This document shows, in pieces, positions 1-5,180 of a DNA stretch of 5,180 nt. Every line of letters starts with the position of its first letter. Position 1 is the stretch's first letter. The position numbers and the translations under genes are program-made. The notes below the pieces were generated by a model, which was not told the origin of the DNA, searched no databases, and saw only the letters and a program-made list of their open reading frames with translations. The DNA is from Thauera sp. (GTDB taxonomy: Bacteria > Pseudomonadota > Gammaproteobacteria > Burkholderiales > Rhodocyclaceae): the NCBI GenBank assembly GCA_023150215.1, contig JAKLLJ010000248.1, positions 1 through 5,180 of the forward strand, written 5' to 3'.

Positions 1-20
1 CGCCGGCGGGCGCTCCTACA
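1..20 (-). repeat. REP-like palindromic unit, cut by the window edge
   Basis: Read on the minus strand, this begins with the head TGTAGGA, then arm GCGCC, loop CGCC and the first four bases of the second arm (GGCG), where the window ends. Comparison with the complete units in this window suggests four more bases (C then GAA) lie outside. Positions 11-21 form an 11-base perfect inverted repeat with 35-45, so this unit and the next are arranged head to head. Confidence 0.7.
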
Positions 21-35
21 GGGGGCGCTGCGCTC

Positions 36-59
36 TGTAGGAGCGGCGGCAGCCGCGAA
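36..59 (+). repeat. REP-like palindromic unit
   Basis: This is a complete 24-base unit: head TGTAGGA, arm GCGGC, loop GGCA, arm GCCGC, tail GAA. The two arms pair perfectly. The GTAG near the 5' end followed by a palindrome is the hallmark of REP elements mobilised by RAYT transposases (family knowledge). The unit at 4108-4131 is an identical copy in the opposite orientation; identity extends over 35-60. Confidence 0.85.
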
Positions 60-102
60 CACGGTCGCCGCTCCACCGCGGCGCGGATCCCGTGCGCCTG
101 CG

Positions 103-126
103 TTCGCGCCTGCTGGCGCTCCTACA
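103..126 (-). repeat. REP-like palindromic unit overlapping a stop codon
   Basis: Read on the minus strand it has head TGTAGGA, arm GCGCC, loop AGCA, arm GGCGC and tail GAA. The arms pair perfectly, but the stem differs from the 36-59 unit by matched changes on both sides. The TAG in its head (122-124) is the stop codon of the PLP enzyme gene. With 36-59 it makes an inverted pair separated by 43 bases; the spacer shows nothing else recognisable. Confidence 0.85.
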
Positions 127-1279
127 AAGTCGGGGCCGGGGCCGCCGCTTGGAGCGCCTGCTCGAGGTCGGTGATCAGGTCGGCGGTGTCCTCGATGCCC
201 ACCGAGATGCGCAGCAGGTCGAGCGGGCAGCGCGTGCCCGGGCCCTCGATCGGACCGCGGTGCTCGATCAGGCTCTCCACCGAGCCGAGCGAGGTCGCGC
301 GGCGGAAGATCCTTGCCGCGCCTGCGACCTGGCGTGCCGCCGCCTCGCCGCCTTTCACGCGCAGCGACAGCATCGCGCCGAAGCCGCCTTCCATCTGTCG
401 GCAGGCGATGTCGTGGCCGGGGTGCGCGGGGAGGCCGGGGTACAGCACCGTGACCAGCCCCGGGTGATGCTCGAAGTGCTGCGCGATGCGCAGCGCCGAG
501 GTGGCCGCGGTGCGCACGCGCGGGAACAGCGTGCGCAGGCCACGGTTGAGCAGCCAGGCCTCGAAGGGACCGAGTACGGCGCCGCCGGCTGCGCGCGCGG
601 TCTTGATGCGTGCCCAGAAGTCGTCCTCGGTGCGCGTCACCAGCACGCCGGCGACGACGTCGGAGTGGCCGTTGAGGTATTTGGTCGCCGAATGCATCAC
701 CACGTCGGCGCCGAGCGCGAGCGGGCGGGTGAAGACCGGCGTCGGCACCGTGGAGTCGACCACCAGGTGCGCGCCGGCGGCGTGGGCGAGGTCGGTGGCG
801 CGGGCGATGTCGGTGATCTCCCAGGTCGGGTTGGCGGGGGTTTCCACCCACACCAGGTCGGCCGGGTGCTGCAGTAGCGCGGCGAGTTCGGCGCTGTCGG
901 CGTAGAAGTCGAGGCCGATCTGCCAGTTGGCGGCAAAGCCGATCATCCAGTTGCGCAGCGACCAGTACATGTCGTGCGGGGCGACGATGCGCGCGCCCGG
1001 CTTCAGCGCCAGCAGCACCGCCGAGGCCGCGGCCATGCCCGACGCGAACAGCGCTGCCTCGGCGCCGCCTTCCAGCTTGCACAGCAAGGCTTCGGCAGGG
1101 TCGTAGGCGGGGCTGGCGTCGCGCGCATAGATCCGTCCGCCGGGCAGACTGCCGTCCTCGGCACGCTCGAAAGTGGTCGCCAGGTGGATCGGCGGCACGA
1201 TGTCGCGGTGCGGCATGGGGGTGGCGCCCAGGCCCTGGGCGGCGAGCGTGGCGGGAGCGAGCGTGTCGTCGTGCTGCAT
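122..1279 (-). CDS. Cys/Met-metabolism PLP-dependent enzyme (cystathionine gamma-synthase/gamma-lyase family)
   Basis: This 385-residue protein has the normal length for the cytosolic Cys/Met-metabolism PLP family, which catalyses gamma- or beta-replacement and elimination on homoserine, cystathionine, homocysteine or methionine-like substrates. Visible motifs: Tyr51-x-Arg53, which in the family grips the cofactor phosphate of the partner subunit; Tyr105, which normally stacks on PLP; Asp175 in VVDST for the pyridine nitrogen; the Schiff-base Lys200 in HSATKYLNGHSD; SLGSVESLIEH at 330-340; and substrate-carboxylate Arg357 in LLRISVGIED. The Glu in VES is usual in gamma-acting members and argues weakly against a MetC-type beta-lyase. 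The position two after Tyr105 is Ser, not the Cys of typical methionine gamma-lyases. Oddities are DASPAYDP where relatives have a GNPT-like motif, and YWSLRNW after the stacking Tyr. The ATG start is supported by GAAGGA (1289-1294) nine bases upstream. The gene is divergent from metNIQ, fitting sulfur amino acid metabolism. The exact substrate cannot be told from sequence alone. The stop codon lies in a REP unit. Confidence 0.93.
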   Translation of the reverse strand: MQHDDTLAPATLAAQGLGATPMPHRDIVPPIHLATTFERAEDGSLPGGRIYARDASPAYDPAEALLCKLEGGAEAALFASGMAAASAVLLALKPGARIVAPHDMYWSLRNWMIGFAANWQIGLDFYADSAELAALLQHPADLVWVETPANPTWEITDIARATDLAHAAGAHLVVDSTVPTPVFTRPLALGADVVMHSATKYLNGHSDVVAGVLVTRTEDDFWARIKTARAAGGAVLGPFEAWLLNRGLRTLFPRVRTAATSALRIAQHFEHHPGLVTVLYPGLPAHPGHDIACRQMEGGFGAMLSLRVKGGEAAARQVAGAARIFRRATSLGSVESLIEHRGPIEGPGTRCPLDLLRISVGIEDTADLITDLEQALQAAAPAPTL

Positions 1280-1465
1280 GAGGCGAGGTCCTTCGGATTG
1301 CGGTGGGCGACTGCCCGGGTGGCGGGGAGCCTAACGCCGGCGGCCGGCGCTGTCGAGATCGGTGGCCCGCCCGCGGGGCTGCCTGGCGGCCATCCGCCCG
1401 GACATGGTGCCGATTCCGCCGCGCGGGTAGAATCGCGGGCTTTTCCCGCTCGGGACGCCCCTGCC
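1280..1465. promoter_or_regulatory. Divergent intergenic region between the PLP enzyme gene and metN
   Basis: These 186 bases must hold the start signals of both the minus-strand enzyme gene and the plus-strand metNIQ operon. The minus-strand ribosome binding site is at 1289-1294. The sequence is GC-rich with many short palindromes, so no operator can be singled out. I see no recognisable SAM riboswitch, S-box or T-box. A shared regulator acting here is plausible from the layout but not shown. Confidence 0.5.
1428..1433 (+). promoter_or_regulatory. metN: Candidate -10 element for metNIQ
   Basis: TAGAAT matches the sigma-70 -10 consensus at five of six positions and is the only AT-rich hexamer close to metN. 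It lies 32 bases before the GTG start. No good -35 hexamer is visible 16-18 bases upstream (around 1404-1411), so an activator or a weak promoter would be needed. A short hairpin follows, with GCGGG at 1435-1439, loop CTTTT and CCCGC at 1445-1449; it would fall at the very 5' end of the transcript. Confidence 0.35.
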
Positions 1466-2494
1466 GTGATCCGCATCGAAAACCTGCGCAAGACCTACCG
1501 TGCCGCCGACGGGCGCGAGGTGGAGGCGCTTACCGACATCGAGCTCGAGATCGGCGCCGGCGAGGTGTTCGGCATCATCGGCCGCTCCGGCGCGGGCAAG
1601 AGCACGCTGATCCGCACCCTCAATCTGCTCGAGCGTCCCTCGGCCGGGCGCGTGCTGATCGACGGCGAGGACATCACCCACCTCGACAGCGAAGGCCTGT
1701 ATGCGCTGCGCCGGCGCGTCGGCATGATCTTCCAGCACTTCAACCTGCTTAACGCCAAGACCGTCGCCGACAACATCGACTGGCCGCTGAAGGCGACCGG
1801 GCACACGAATGCCGCCGAACGTGCTGCGCGGGTGAAGGAGCTGCTCGCGCTGGTCGGCCTCGCCGAGCAGGGCCACAAGTATCCGTCGCAACTGTCGGGC
1901 GGGCAGAAGCAGCGCGTGGGCATCGCGCGCGCGCTCGCCAACCGGCCGCAGATCTTGCTGTGCGACGAGGCGACCTCGGCGCTCGACCCCGAGACCACCC
2001 AGTCCATCCTGCGCCTGCTGCTCGACATCAACCGCCAGCTCGGCCTCACCATCGTGCTGATCACCCACGAGATGCAGGTCATCCGCACCATCTGTGACCG
2101 CGTCGCGGTGATCGATGGCGGGCGCATCGTCGAATCCGGCAAGGTGGCCGACGTCTTCCTGCACCCGCAGCATGCGGTCACGCGCAGCATGGTGGCGCAG
2201 AGCGACGCGCTCGCTGCGGCGAGCTTCGACCCCGCGCACGCCTACATGAAGGACAAGCTGCGCGGCACCCTGGTGCGCCTGACCTACATCGGCGACGTCA
2301 CCTACCAGCCGATCCTGAGCCGCATCATGGCCGGCGCCAAGGTGCAGGTGACGATCCTGCAGGGCGAGGTCTCGAGCATCAAGGACGTGCCCTTCGGCCA
2401 GCTGCTGCTCGAGCTCGAAGGCAGCGAGGACGACATCCGCGAGGTGTTCGCCGCGCTCGACCGTCACCAGATCCACCACGAGGTGCTGCAGTAA
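1466..2494 (+). CDS. metN: Methionine ABC transporter ATP-binding protein MetN
   Basis: MetN is the cytoplasmic ATPase subunit that drives methionine import through MetI. The 342 residues match the family length. ABC motifs are in order: Walker A GRSGAGKST (39-47), Q-loop Gln90, signature LSGGQKQR (143-150), Walker B ILLCDEA (163-169) with catalytic Glu168, and H-loop His201. Residues about 262-342 form the C-terminal NIL/ACT-like domain, which in MetN binds methionine and shuts transport down (transinhibition; known for the E. coli protein). I chose the GTG at 1466 because it gives the usual N-terminus MIRIENLRKTY; the frame stays open far upstream, but that part has no family similarity and overlaps the divergent gene and intergenic region. 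The ribosome binding site is weak, at best GGGA at 1452-1455. It is the first gene of metNIQ, and its TAA stop shares one base with the metI ATG. Confidence 0.97.
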   Translation: MIRIENLRKTYRAADGREVEALTDIELEIGAGEVFGIIGRSGAGKSTLIRTLNLLERPSAGRVLIDGEDITHLDSEGLYALRRRVGMIFQHFNLLNAKTVADNIDWPLKATGHTNAAERAARVKELLALVGLAEQGHKYPSQLSGGQKQRVGIARALANRPQILLCDEATSALDPETTQSILRLLLDINRQLGLTIVLITHEMQVIRTICDRVAVIDGGRIVESGKVADVFLHPQHAVTRSMVAQSDALAAASFDPAHAYMKDKLRGTLVRLTYIGDVTYQPILSRIMAGAKVQVTILQGEVSSIKDVPFGQLLLELEGSEDDIREVFAALDRHQIHHEVLQ

Positions 2495-3153
2495 TGGACT
2501 TGTCCGTGATCGACTGGAGCGACATCTGGCTGGCGACCTGGGAAACCCTGGTCATGACCGGGGTGTCGCTGTTCTTCACCATCCTGCTCGGCCTGCCGCT
2601 GGGCATCCTGCTGTTCGTCACCGCCAAGCGCCAGCTGCTCGAGCAGGGCTTCGTCTACACGGTGCTGTCCTTCGTGGTCAACGTGCTGCGCTCGGTGCCC
2701 TTCCTCATCCTCTTGATCGTGATGATCCCGGTCACGGTGATCCTGATCGGCACCTCGCTCGGCGTCGAGGGCGCCATCCCGCCGCTGGTGGTGGGCACCG
2801 CGCCCTTCTTCGCGCGCCTGGTCGAGAACGTGCTGCGCGAGGTCGACCGCGGCGTCATCGAGGCCTGCCAGGCGATGGGCATCCGCACCTGGCGCATCAT
2901 CTTCGGCGCGCTGCTGCCCGAGGCCCTGCCCGGGATGATCGCCGCGATCACGGTGACGGCGATCACGCTGATGTCCTATGCTGCGATGTCCGGCGTGATC
3001 GGCGGCGGCGGCCTCGGCGACCTCGCGATCCGTTTCGGCTATCAGCGCTTCCAGACCGAGGTGATGGTGATCACCGTCGCCCTGCTGGTCGTACTCGTCC
3101 AGATCATCCAGTATTCGGGCGACCGCCTGGTGCTGTATTTCACCCGCAAGTGA
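2494..3153 (+). CDS. metI: Methionine ABC transporter permease MetI
   Basis: MetI is the inner-membrane channel subunit; a MetI dimer pairs with two MetN ATPases to move methionine into the cytoplasm. The protein has 219 residues, as usual for the family. Hydrophobic stretches at roughly 17-43, 54-78, 79-100, 149-170 and 190-208 fit the five-helix MetI topology. The EAA loop that docks on the ATPase is clear at 120-147 (EACQAMGIRTWRIIFGALLP, then EALPG). A glycine run GVIGGGGLGDLA lies at 167-178, as in relatives. The start ATG overlaps the metN stop codon (TAATG), so translation is probably coupled; GAGGTG at 2480-2485, inside metN, gives a well-spaced ribosome binding site. No truncation or unusual composition is seen. 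Confidence 0.97.
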   Translation: MDLSVIDWSDIWLATWETLVMTGVSLFFTILLGLPLGILLFVTAKRQLLEQGFVYTVLSFVVNVLRSVPFLILLIVMIPVTVILIGTSLGVEGAIPPLVVGTAPFFARLVENVLREVDRGVIEACQAMGIRTWRIIFGALLPEALPGMIAAITVTAITLMSYAAMSGVIGGGGLGDLAIRFGYQRFQTEVMVITVALLVVLVQIIQYSGDRLVLYFTRK

Positions 3154-3161
3154 TCCCCACG

Positions 3162-3167
3162 AAGGAG
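3162..3167 (+). promoter_or_regulatory. metQ: Ribosome binding site that fixes the metQ start
   Basis: AAGGAG lies nine bases before the ATG at 3177. An in-frame GTG at 3150, overlapping the metI stop, could also start the frame, but it would put a charged nine-residue extension ahead of the signal peptide. The strong site here decides for 3177. Confidence 0.85.
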
Positions 3168-3176
3168 ACTTCAACG

Positions 3177-3977
3177 ATGTCGTTTACCCTGCGCAAACTC
3201 CTGGCGGCCGCCCTCGGCACGCTCACCCTGGCCGCTGGTTCGGTCGCGTCCGCCGCCGACCGCCTGGTCATCGCCGCTACCCCGGTGCCGCACGCCGAGA
3301 TCCTCGAGTTCGTCAAGCCGATGCTGGCCAAGGAAGGCGTGGAACTGGAGATCAAGGTGTTCACCGACTACGTGCAGCCCTCGATGCAGACCAACGAGAA
3401 GCGCGTCGACGGCAACTTCTTCCTGCACCAGCCCTACCTCGACGCGTTCAAGCAGAAGCAGAAGAACGACATCCAGACCGTGGTCGCCAAGGTGCACGTC
3501 GAGCCGCTCGGCGCCTACTCGGGCAAGCACAAGGCGGTGGCGGACATCCCCGAGGGCGCGACCGTGGCGATCCCGAACGATCCGTCCAACTCGGGCCGCG
3601 CGCTGCTGCTGATGGCCAGGAACGGGCTGATCACGCTGAAGGACCTGAACAACATCTCGGCCACCCAGAAGGACATCGCCGAGAACCCGAAGAAGCTCAA
3701 GATCCGCGAACTCGAGGCCGCGACCCTGCCGCGCGTGCTCAACCAGGTCGACCTGGCGGTGATCAACACCAACTACGCGATCGAAGCGAAGTTGAACCCG
3801 CTGAAGGATTCGCTCTTCATCGAGGACGCCACTTCGCCCTACGCCAACCTGCTGGTGGCGCGCGACGACAACGCCAACAGCCCGGCGATGAAGAAACTCG
3901 CCGCCGCGCTGAACTCGTCGGCGGTGAAGCAGTTCATCGCCGACAAATACAAGGGCGCGGTGGTGCCGGCGTTCTGA
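3177..3977 (+). CDS. metQ: Methionine-binding protein MetQ (NlpA/MetQ family), periplasmic
   Basis: MetQ is the substrate-binding protein that delivers methionine to MetI. The 266 residues are normal for the NlpA/MetQ family. Residues 1-26 are a Sec signal peptide: basic MSFTLRK, a hydrophobic core to about residue 20, and SVASA-AD as a signal peptidase I site. There is no cysteine in the signal region (none in the whole protein), so this MetQ cannot be lipidated like the E. coli protein and should be soluble in the periplasm or held by an uncleaved signal. Family landmarks in the mature part are VIAATPVPHAEIL (31-43), the FTDYVQP block (62-68), GNFFLHQPYLDAF (79-91), IPNDPSNSGRALLL (132-145) and INTNYA (196-201), the last two lining the ligand cleft in relatives. 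It is the third gene of metNIQ, 23 bases after metI. Ligand specificity (L- or D-methionine, or another amino acid) is inferred from the operon. Confidence 0.96.
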   Translation: MSFTLRKLLAAALGTLTLAAGSVASAADRLVIAATPVPHAEILEFVKPMLAKEGVELEIKVFTDYVQPSMQTNEKRVDGNFFLHQPYLDAFKQKQKNDIQTVVAKVHVEPLGAYSGKHKAVADIPEGATVAIPNDPSNSGRALLLMARNGLITLKDLNNISATQKDIAENPKKLKIRELEAATLPRVLNQVDLAVINTNYAIEAKLNPLKDSLFIEDATSPYANLLVARDDNANSPAMKKLAAALNSSAVKQFIADKYKGAVVPAF

Positions 3978-3981
3978 ACGG

Positions 3982-3999
3982 TCGAGCCGCGAGGCTCGA
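3982..3999 (+). terminator. Hairpin just downstream of metQ, possible terminator
   Basis: TCGAGCC (3982-3988) and GGCTCGA (3993-3999) form a perfect 7-bp stem with a GCGA tetraloop, beginning four bases after the metQ stop. The following bases (TGTTCGCC) are not a T-tract, so it is a weak intrinsic terminator at best. It may instead protect the mRNA 3' end or act with Rho. Confidence 0.45.
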
Positions 4000-4040
4000 T
4001 GTTCGCCATCTGCCGCCGCCCCGGACGGAGGGCGGTGCGC

Positions 4041-4064
4041 TGTAGGAGCGCTGGAAGGCGCGAA
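4041..4064 (+). repeat. REP-like palindromic unit, right cluster unit 1
   Basis: Head TGTAGGA, arm GCGCT, loop GGAA, arm GGCGC and tail GAA. The arms pair with one T-G wobble. Its first ten bases form a perfect inverted repeat with 4122-4131, so units 1 and 2 are an inverted pair with a 43-base spacer, the same spacing as the 36-59/103-126 pair. Confidence 0.82.
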
Positions 4065-4107
4065 AGCGGTTGCGCAGCATCTGCCGCCGTTGCTTCCGCA
4101 CCGCTGG

Positions 4108-4131
4108 TTCGCGGCTGCCGCCGCTCCTACA
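4108..4131 (-). repeat. REP-like palindromic unit, right cluster unit 2
   Basis: On the minus strand: head TGTAGGA, arm GCGGC, loop GGCA, arm GCCGC, tail GAA. It is base-for-base identical to the unit at 36-59 in inverted orientation, and identity extends to 4107-4132 (26 bases). Confidence 0.85.
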
Positions 4132-4156
4132 GGAGGCCTCGGCGTCGCTGCGATCC

Positions 4157-4190
4157 TGTAGGAGCGGCGCCTTTGCAGCTTGATCGCCGG
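4157..4190 (+). repeat. Degenerate REP-like unit, right cluster unit 3
   Basis: It begins with the conserved 12 bases TGTAGGAGCGGC but lacks the normal second arm and GAA tail. A looser stem is possible between CGGCG (4165-4169) and CGCCG (4185-4189) with a 15-base loop. Its 12-base start pairs perfectly with 4205-4216 in unit 4. It looks like a decayed copy; the right border is uncertain. Confidence 0.55.
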
Positions 4191-4192
4191 TG

Positions 4193-4216
4193 TTCGCGGC
4201 TTCTGCCGCTCCTACA
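4193..4216 (-). repeat. REP-like palindromic unit, right cluster unit 4
   Basis: On the minus strand: head TGTAGGA, arm GCGGC, loop AGAA, arm GCCGC, tail GAA, with a perfect 5-bp stem. It is the last full unit of the cluster, 56 bases from the end of the minus-strand hydroxylase gene. The 4217-4271 stretch holds only a stray GCGCCTACA (4232-4240), perhaps a remnant head. Confidence 0.83.
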
Positions 4217-4271
4217 GCAAGTGTCTGAGCTGCGCCTACATGAGGTTTCGGTGTCGCGTCGGCTGCCGGCA

Positions 4272-5180
4272 TCACGGCCAGGCGCGTGCGCCGAACATCA
4301 TCCTGCGCGCGACGAAGTTGCGCAGCGGCGAAATCAGGTCCAGCGCGCACAGCGCCGCGCCGCGCGCGTGGCGCAGCGCGCCGAAGTCGTTGCTGAACAC
4401 CCGCACCAGCGTGTCGGTGAAACGGATCGTGCCCAGGCGGTCGAGTCCGCGCGCGCGCGCGTAGGCGGCGAGAATCTCCGGTCGCCCCGGGTCGAAGGCG
4501 GCAGGCTCGGGCTTGGGGCCGTCCGCCTCGGTAGTGCCCGTCGATTCCCCCGCCGAGCTTTCCGTGTCCCCTCCCGTCGAGGCCGCCCCGCCGGGGCGCG
4601 GGCGTGAAACCGCAGCCAGGTCGGCCTCACGCTGCTTCAGCAGGGTGTCGGCAAGCGCCCATACGTCGCGCAATGCGAGGTTGAAGCCCTGGCCTGCGAC
4701 CGGGTGCAGCGTCTGCGCGGCGTTGCCGAGCCACACCGTGCGCTGGGCGATGGTCCAGCGCCGGTAGCGCAGCACCAGCGGATAGCGCAGGCGCGCGCCG
4801 ACCCCGGTCAGGCGCGCACGACCGCCGATGTGGGCCTGCAGGCGGGCGAGGTAGGCGGCATCGTCGAGTGTGAGCAACTCGTCGGCGGTGTCCGGGCGGG
4901 CGACATGGACCAGCCTTGGGCAGCAGCGCCACCGGGCCCTGCGGGGTGAAGCGCTCGAAGGCGGTGTGGCGATGGCCGCCGGCGACCTGCACGTCGGCGA
5001 TCAGCGCGTGCTGGCCGTAGTCGTGTTCGACCACGTTGGGGTCGCCCGCGCGCAGGCCGCCTTCGGCGCAGGCGGCCAGCCGCGCGCGCAGCGTGGGCGC
5101 GGAGCGGCCGGCGCCGGCGAGGCTGGCGATCACGTCGTCCTCGCCCGCGGCCAGGTTGGTGATCTCGGTCTCGTCGAACA
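4272..5180 (-). pseudogene. UbiH/UbiF/VisC-family FAD-dependent hydroxylase, frameshifted, 5' end beyond the window
   Basis: The family uses FAD, O2 and NAD(P)H to hydroxylate aromatic rings, most often in ubiquinone biosynthesis. The N-terminal part in view (5180 to 4915) contains EHDYGQHALIADV and AFERFTPQGPVALLPK, typical of the middle of these enzymes. The C-terminal part (4913 to 4272) continues in another frame with LVHVARPDTADELLTLDD, then RYPLVLRYRR and the FAD/ribityl motif GNAAQTLHPVAGQGFNLALRD (three short blocks around 4668-4727), and ends at TGA 4272-4274. The first GxGxxG dinucleotide-binding motif must lie outside the window. The two halves are out of register at about 4914, so no continuous protein is encoded as written; both halves are otherwise well kept, so the break is recent or a sequence error. 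A Ser/Thr/Gly/Glu-rich stretch of about 36 residues (about 4497-4604) sits before YARARGLDR and has no counterpart in E. coli UbiH as I recall it. Whether it is UbiH, UbiF, UbiI or another member cannot be decided. It is convergent with metQ. Confidence 0.85.
4911..4917 (-). other. Frameshift point in the hydroxylase gene
   Basis: Reading the minus strand, the AAG codon at 4915-4917 ends GPVALLPK in one frame. The single base at 4914 is then left over, and CTG at 4911-4913 starts LVHVARPDT in the other frame. E. coli UbiH has roughly five residues between the matching blocks (from memory), so a net loss of about 11 or 14 bases explains the junction better than one inserted base. Confidence 0.8.

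Noticed and set aside
92..877. Plus-strand 261-residue open frame
   Set aside because: It is antisense to the PLP enzyme gene, Arg/Ala-rich and without domains, as expected of a shadow frame in GC-rich DNA.
974..1465. N-terminal extension of about 164 residues to MetN in the same open frame
   Set aside because: It overlaps the divergent gene antisense and the intergenic region, shows no family similarity, and the GTG at 1466 gives the standard MetN N-terminus and length.
1280..1465. SAM or SAH riboswitch upstream of metN
   Set aside because: No conserved core motifs could be recognised, and the likely leader from the TAGAAT element is only about 25 bases, too short.
1331..2479. Minus-strand 382-residue open frame opposite metN
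   Set aside because: It is the reverse shadow of metN; the composition is His/Asp/Gln-rich and no family motif is seen, while metN has all ABC motifs.
2464..3174. Minus-strand 236-residue open frame opposite metI
   Set aside because: It is a His/Asp/Gln-rich mirror of the permease coding strand with no recognisable domain.
3150..3176. Earlier GTG start for metQ
   Set aside because: It overlaps the metI stop, lacks its own spaced ribosome binding site, and would displace a well-formed signal peptide; AAGGAG at 3162-3167 supports 3177.
4041..4216. CRISPR array
   Set aside because: Units alternate in orientation, differ in stem sequence and have unequal spacers; there are no cas genes. REP elements explain the pattern.
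4449..4461. Alternating GC run as a Z-DNA or regulatory signal
   Set aside because: It lies within the coding stretch for YARARGLDR in the hydroxylase and is explained by Arg/Ala codons in GC-rich DNA.

Overview
The window is GC-rich and packed with the codon-position-3 G/C bias of a high-GC proteobacterium. The protein sequences, the gene layout and the TGTAGGAGC-type repeats look most like a betaproteobacterium of the Rhodocyclales (Azoarcus/Thauera type). That placement is inference from overall character; no search was run.

Layout from left to right. Positions 1-126 hold a cluster of short palindromic repeats (REP-like units in alternating orientation); the last one supplies the stop codon of the neighbouring gene. 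Positions 122-1279 (minus strand) encode a PLP-dependent sulfur amino acid enzyme of the cystathionine gamma-synthase/gamma-lyase fold family. A 186-bp divergent intergenic region (1280-1465) follows. Positions 1466-3977 (plus strand) encode a complete methionine ABC importer, metN-metI-metQ: ATPase with a C-terminal regulatory domain, permease, and periplasmic binding protein. metN and metI overlap by one base, and metQ has its own strong ribosome binding site. A hairpin lies just after metQ, and then a second REP cluster (4041-4216) fills the gap between metQ and the convergent gene on the minus strand. That last gene (4272 to the right edge) is a UbiH/UbiF/VisC-family FAD-dependent hydroxylase. 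It is cut by the window edge and interrupted by a frameshift near 4914.

Functionally, the first four genes form a sulfur amino acid neighbourhood: an importer for methionine (probably D- and L-methionine) next to a divergently transcribed enzyme that makes or breaks cystathionine/homocysteine-type compounds. The hydroxylase is unrelated and probably belongs to ubiquinone biosynthesis.

No new multi-gene system is apparent; the genes belong to well-known families. The parts that repay a second look are the REP units (stem variants that change on both arms together, a stop codon inside a unit, and a 26-base exact inverted copy about 4 kb apart), the MetQ signal peptide without a lipobox cysteine, the atypical active-site motifs of the PLP enzyme, and the frameshift and low-complexity insert in the hydroxylase.
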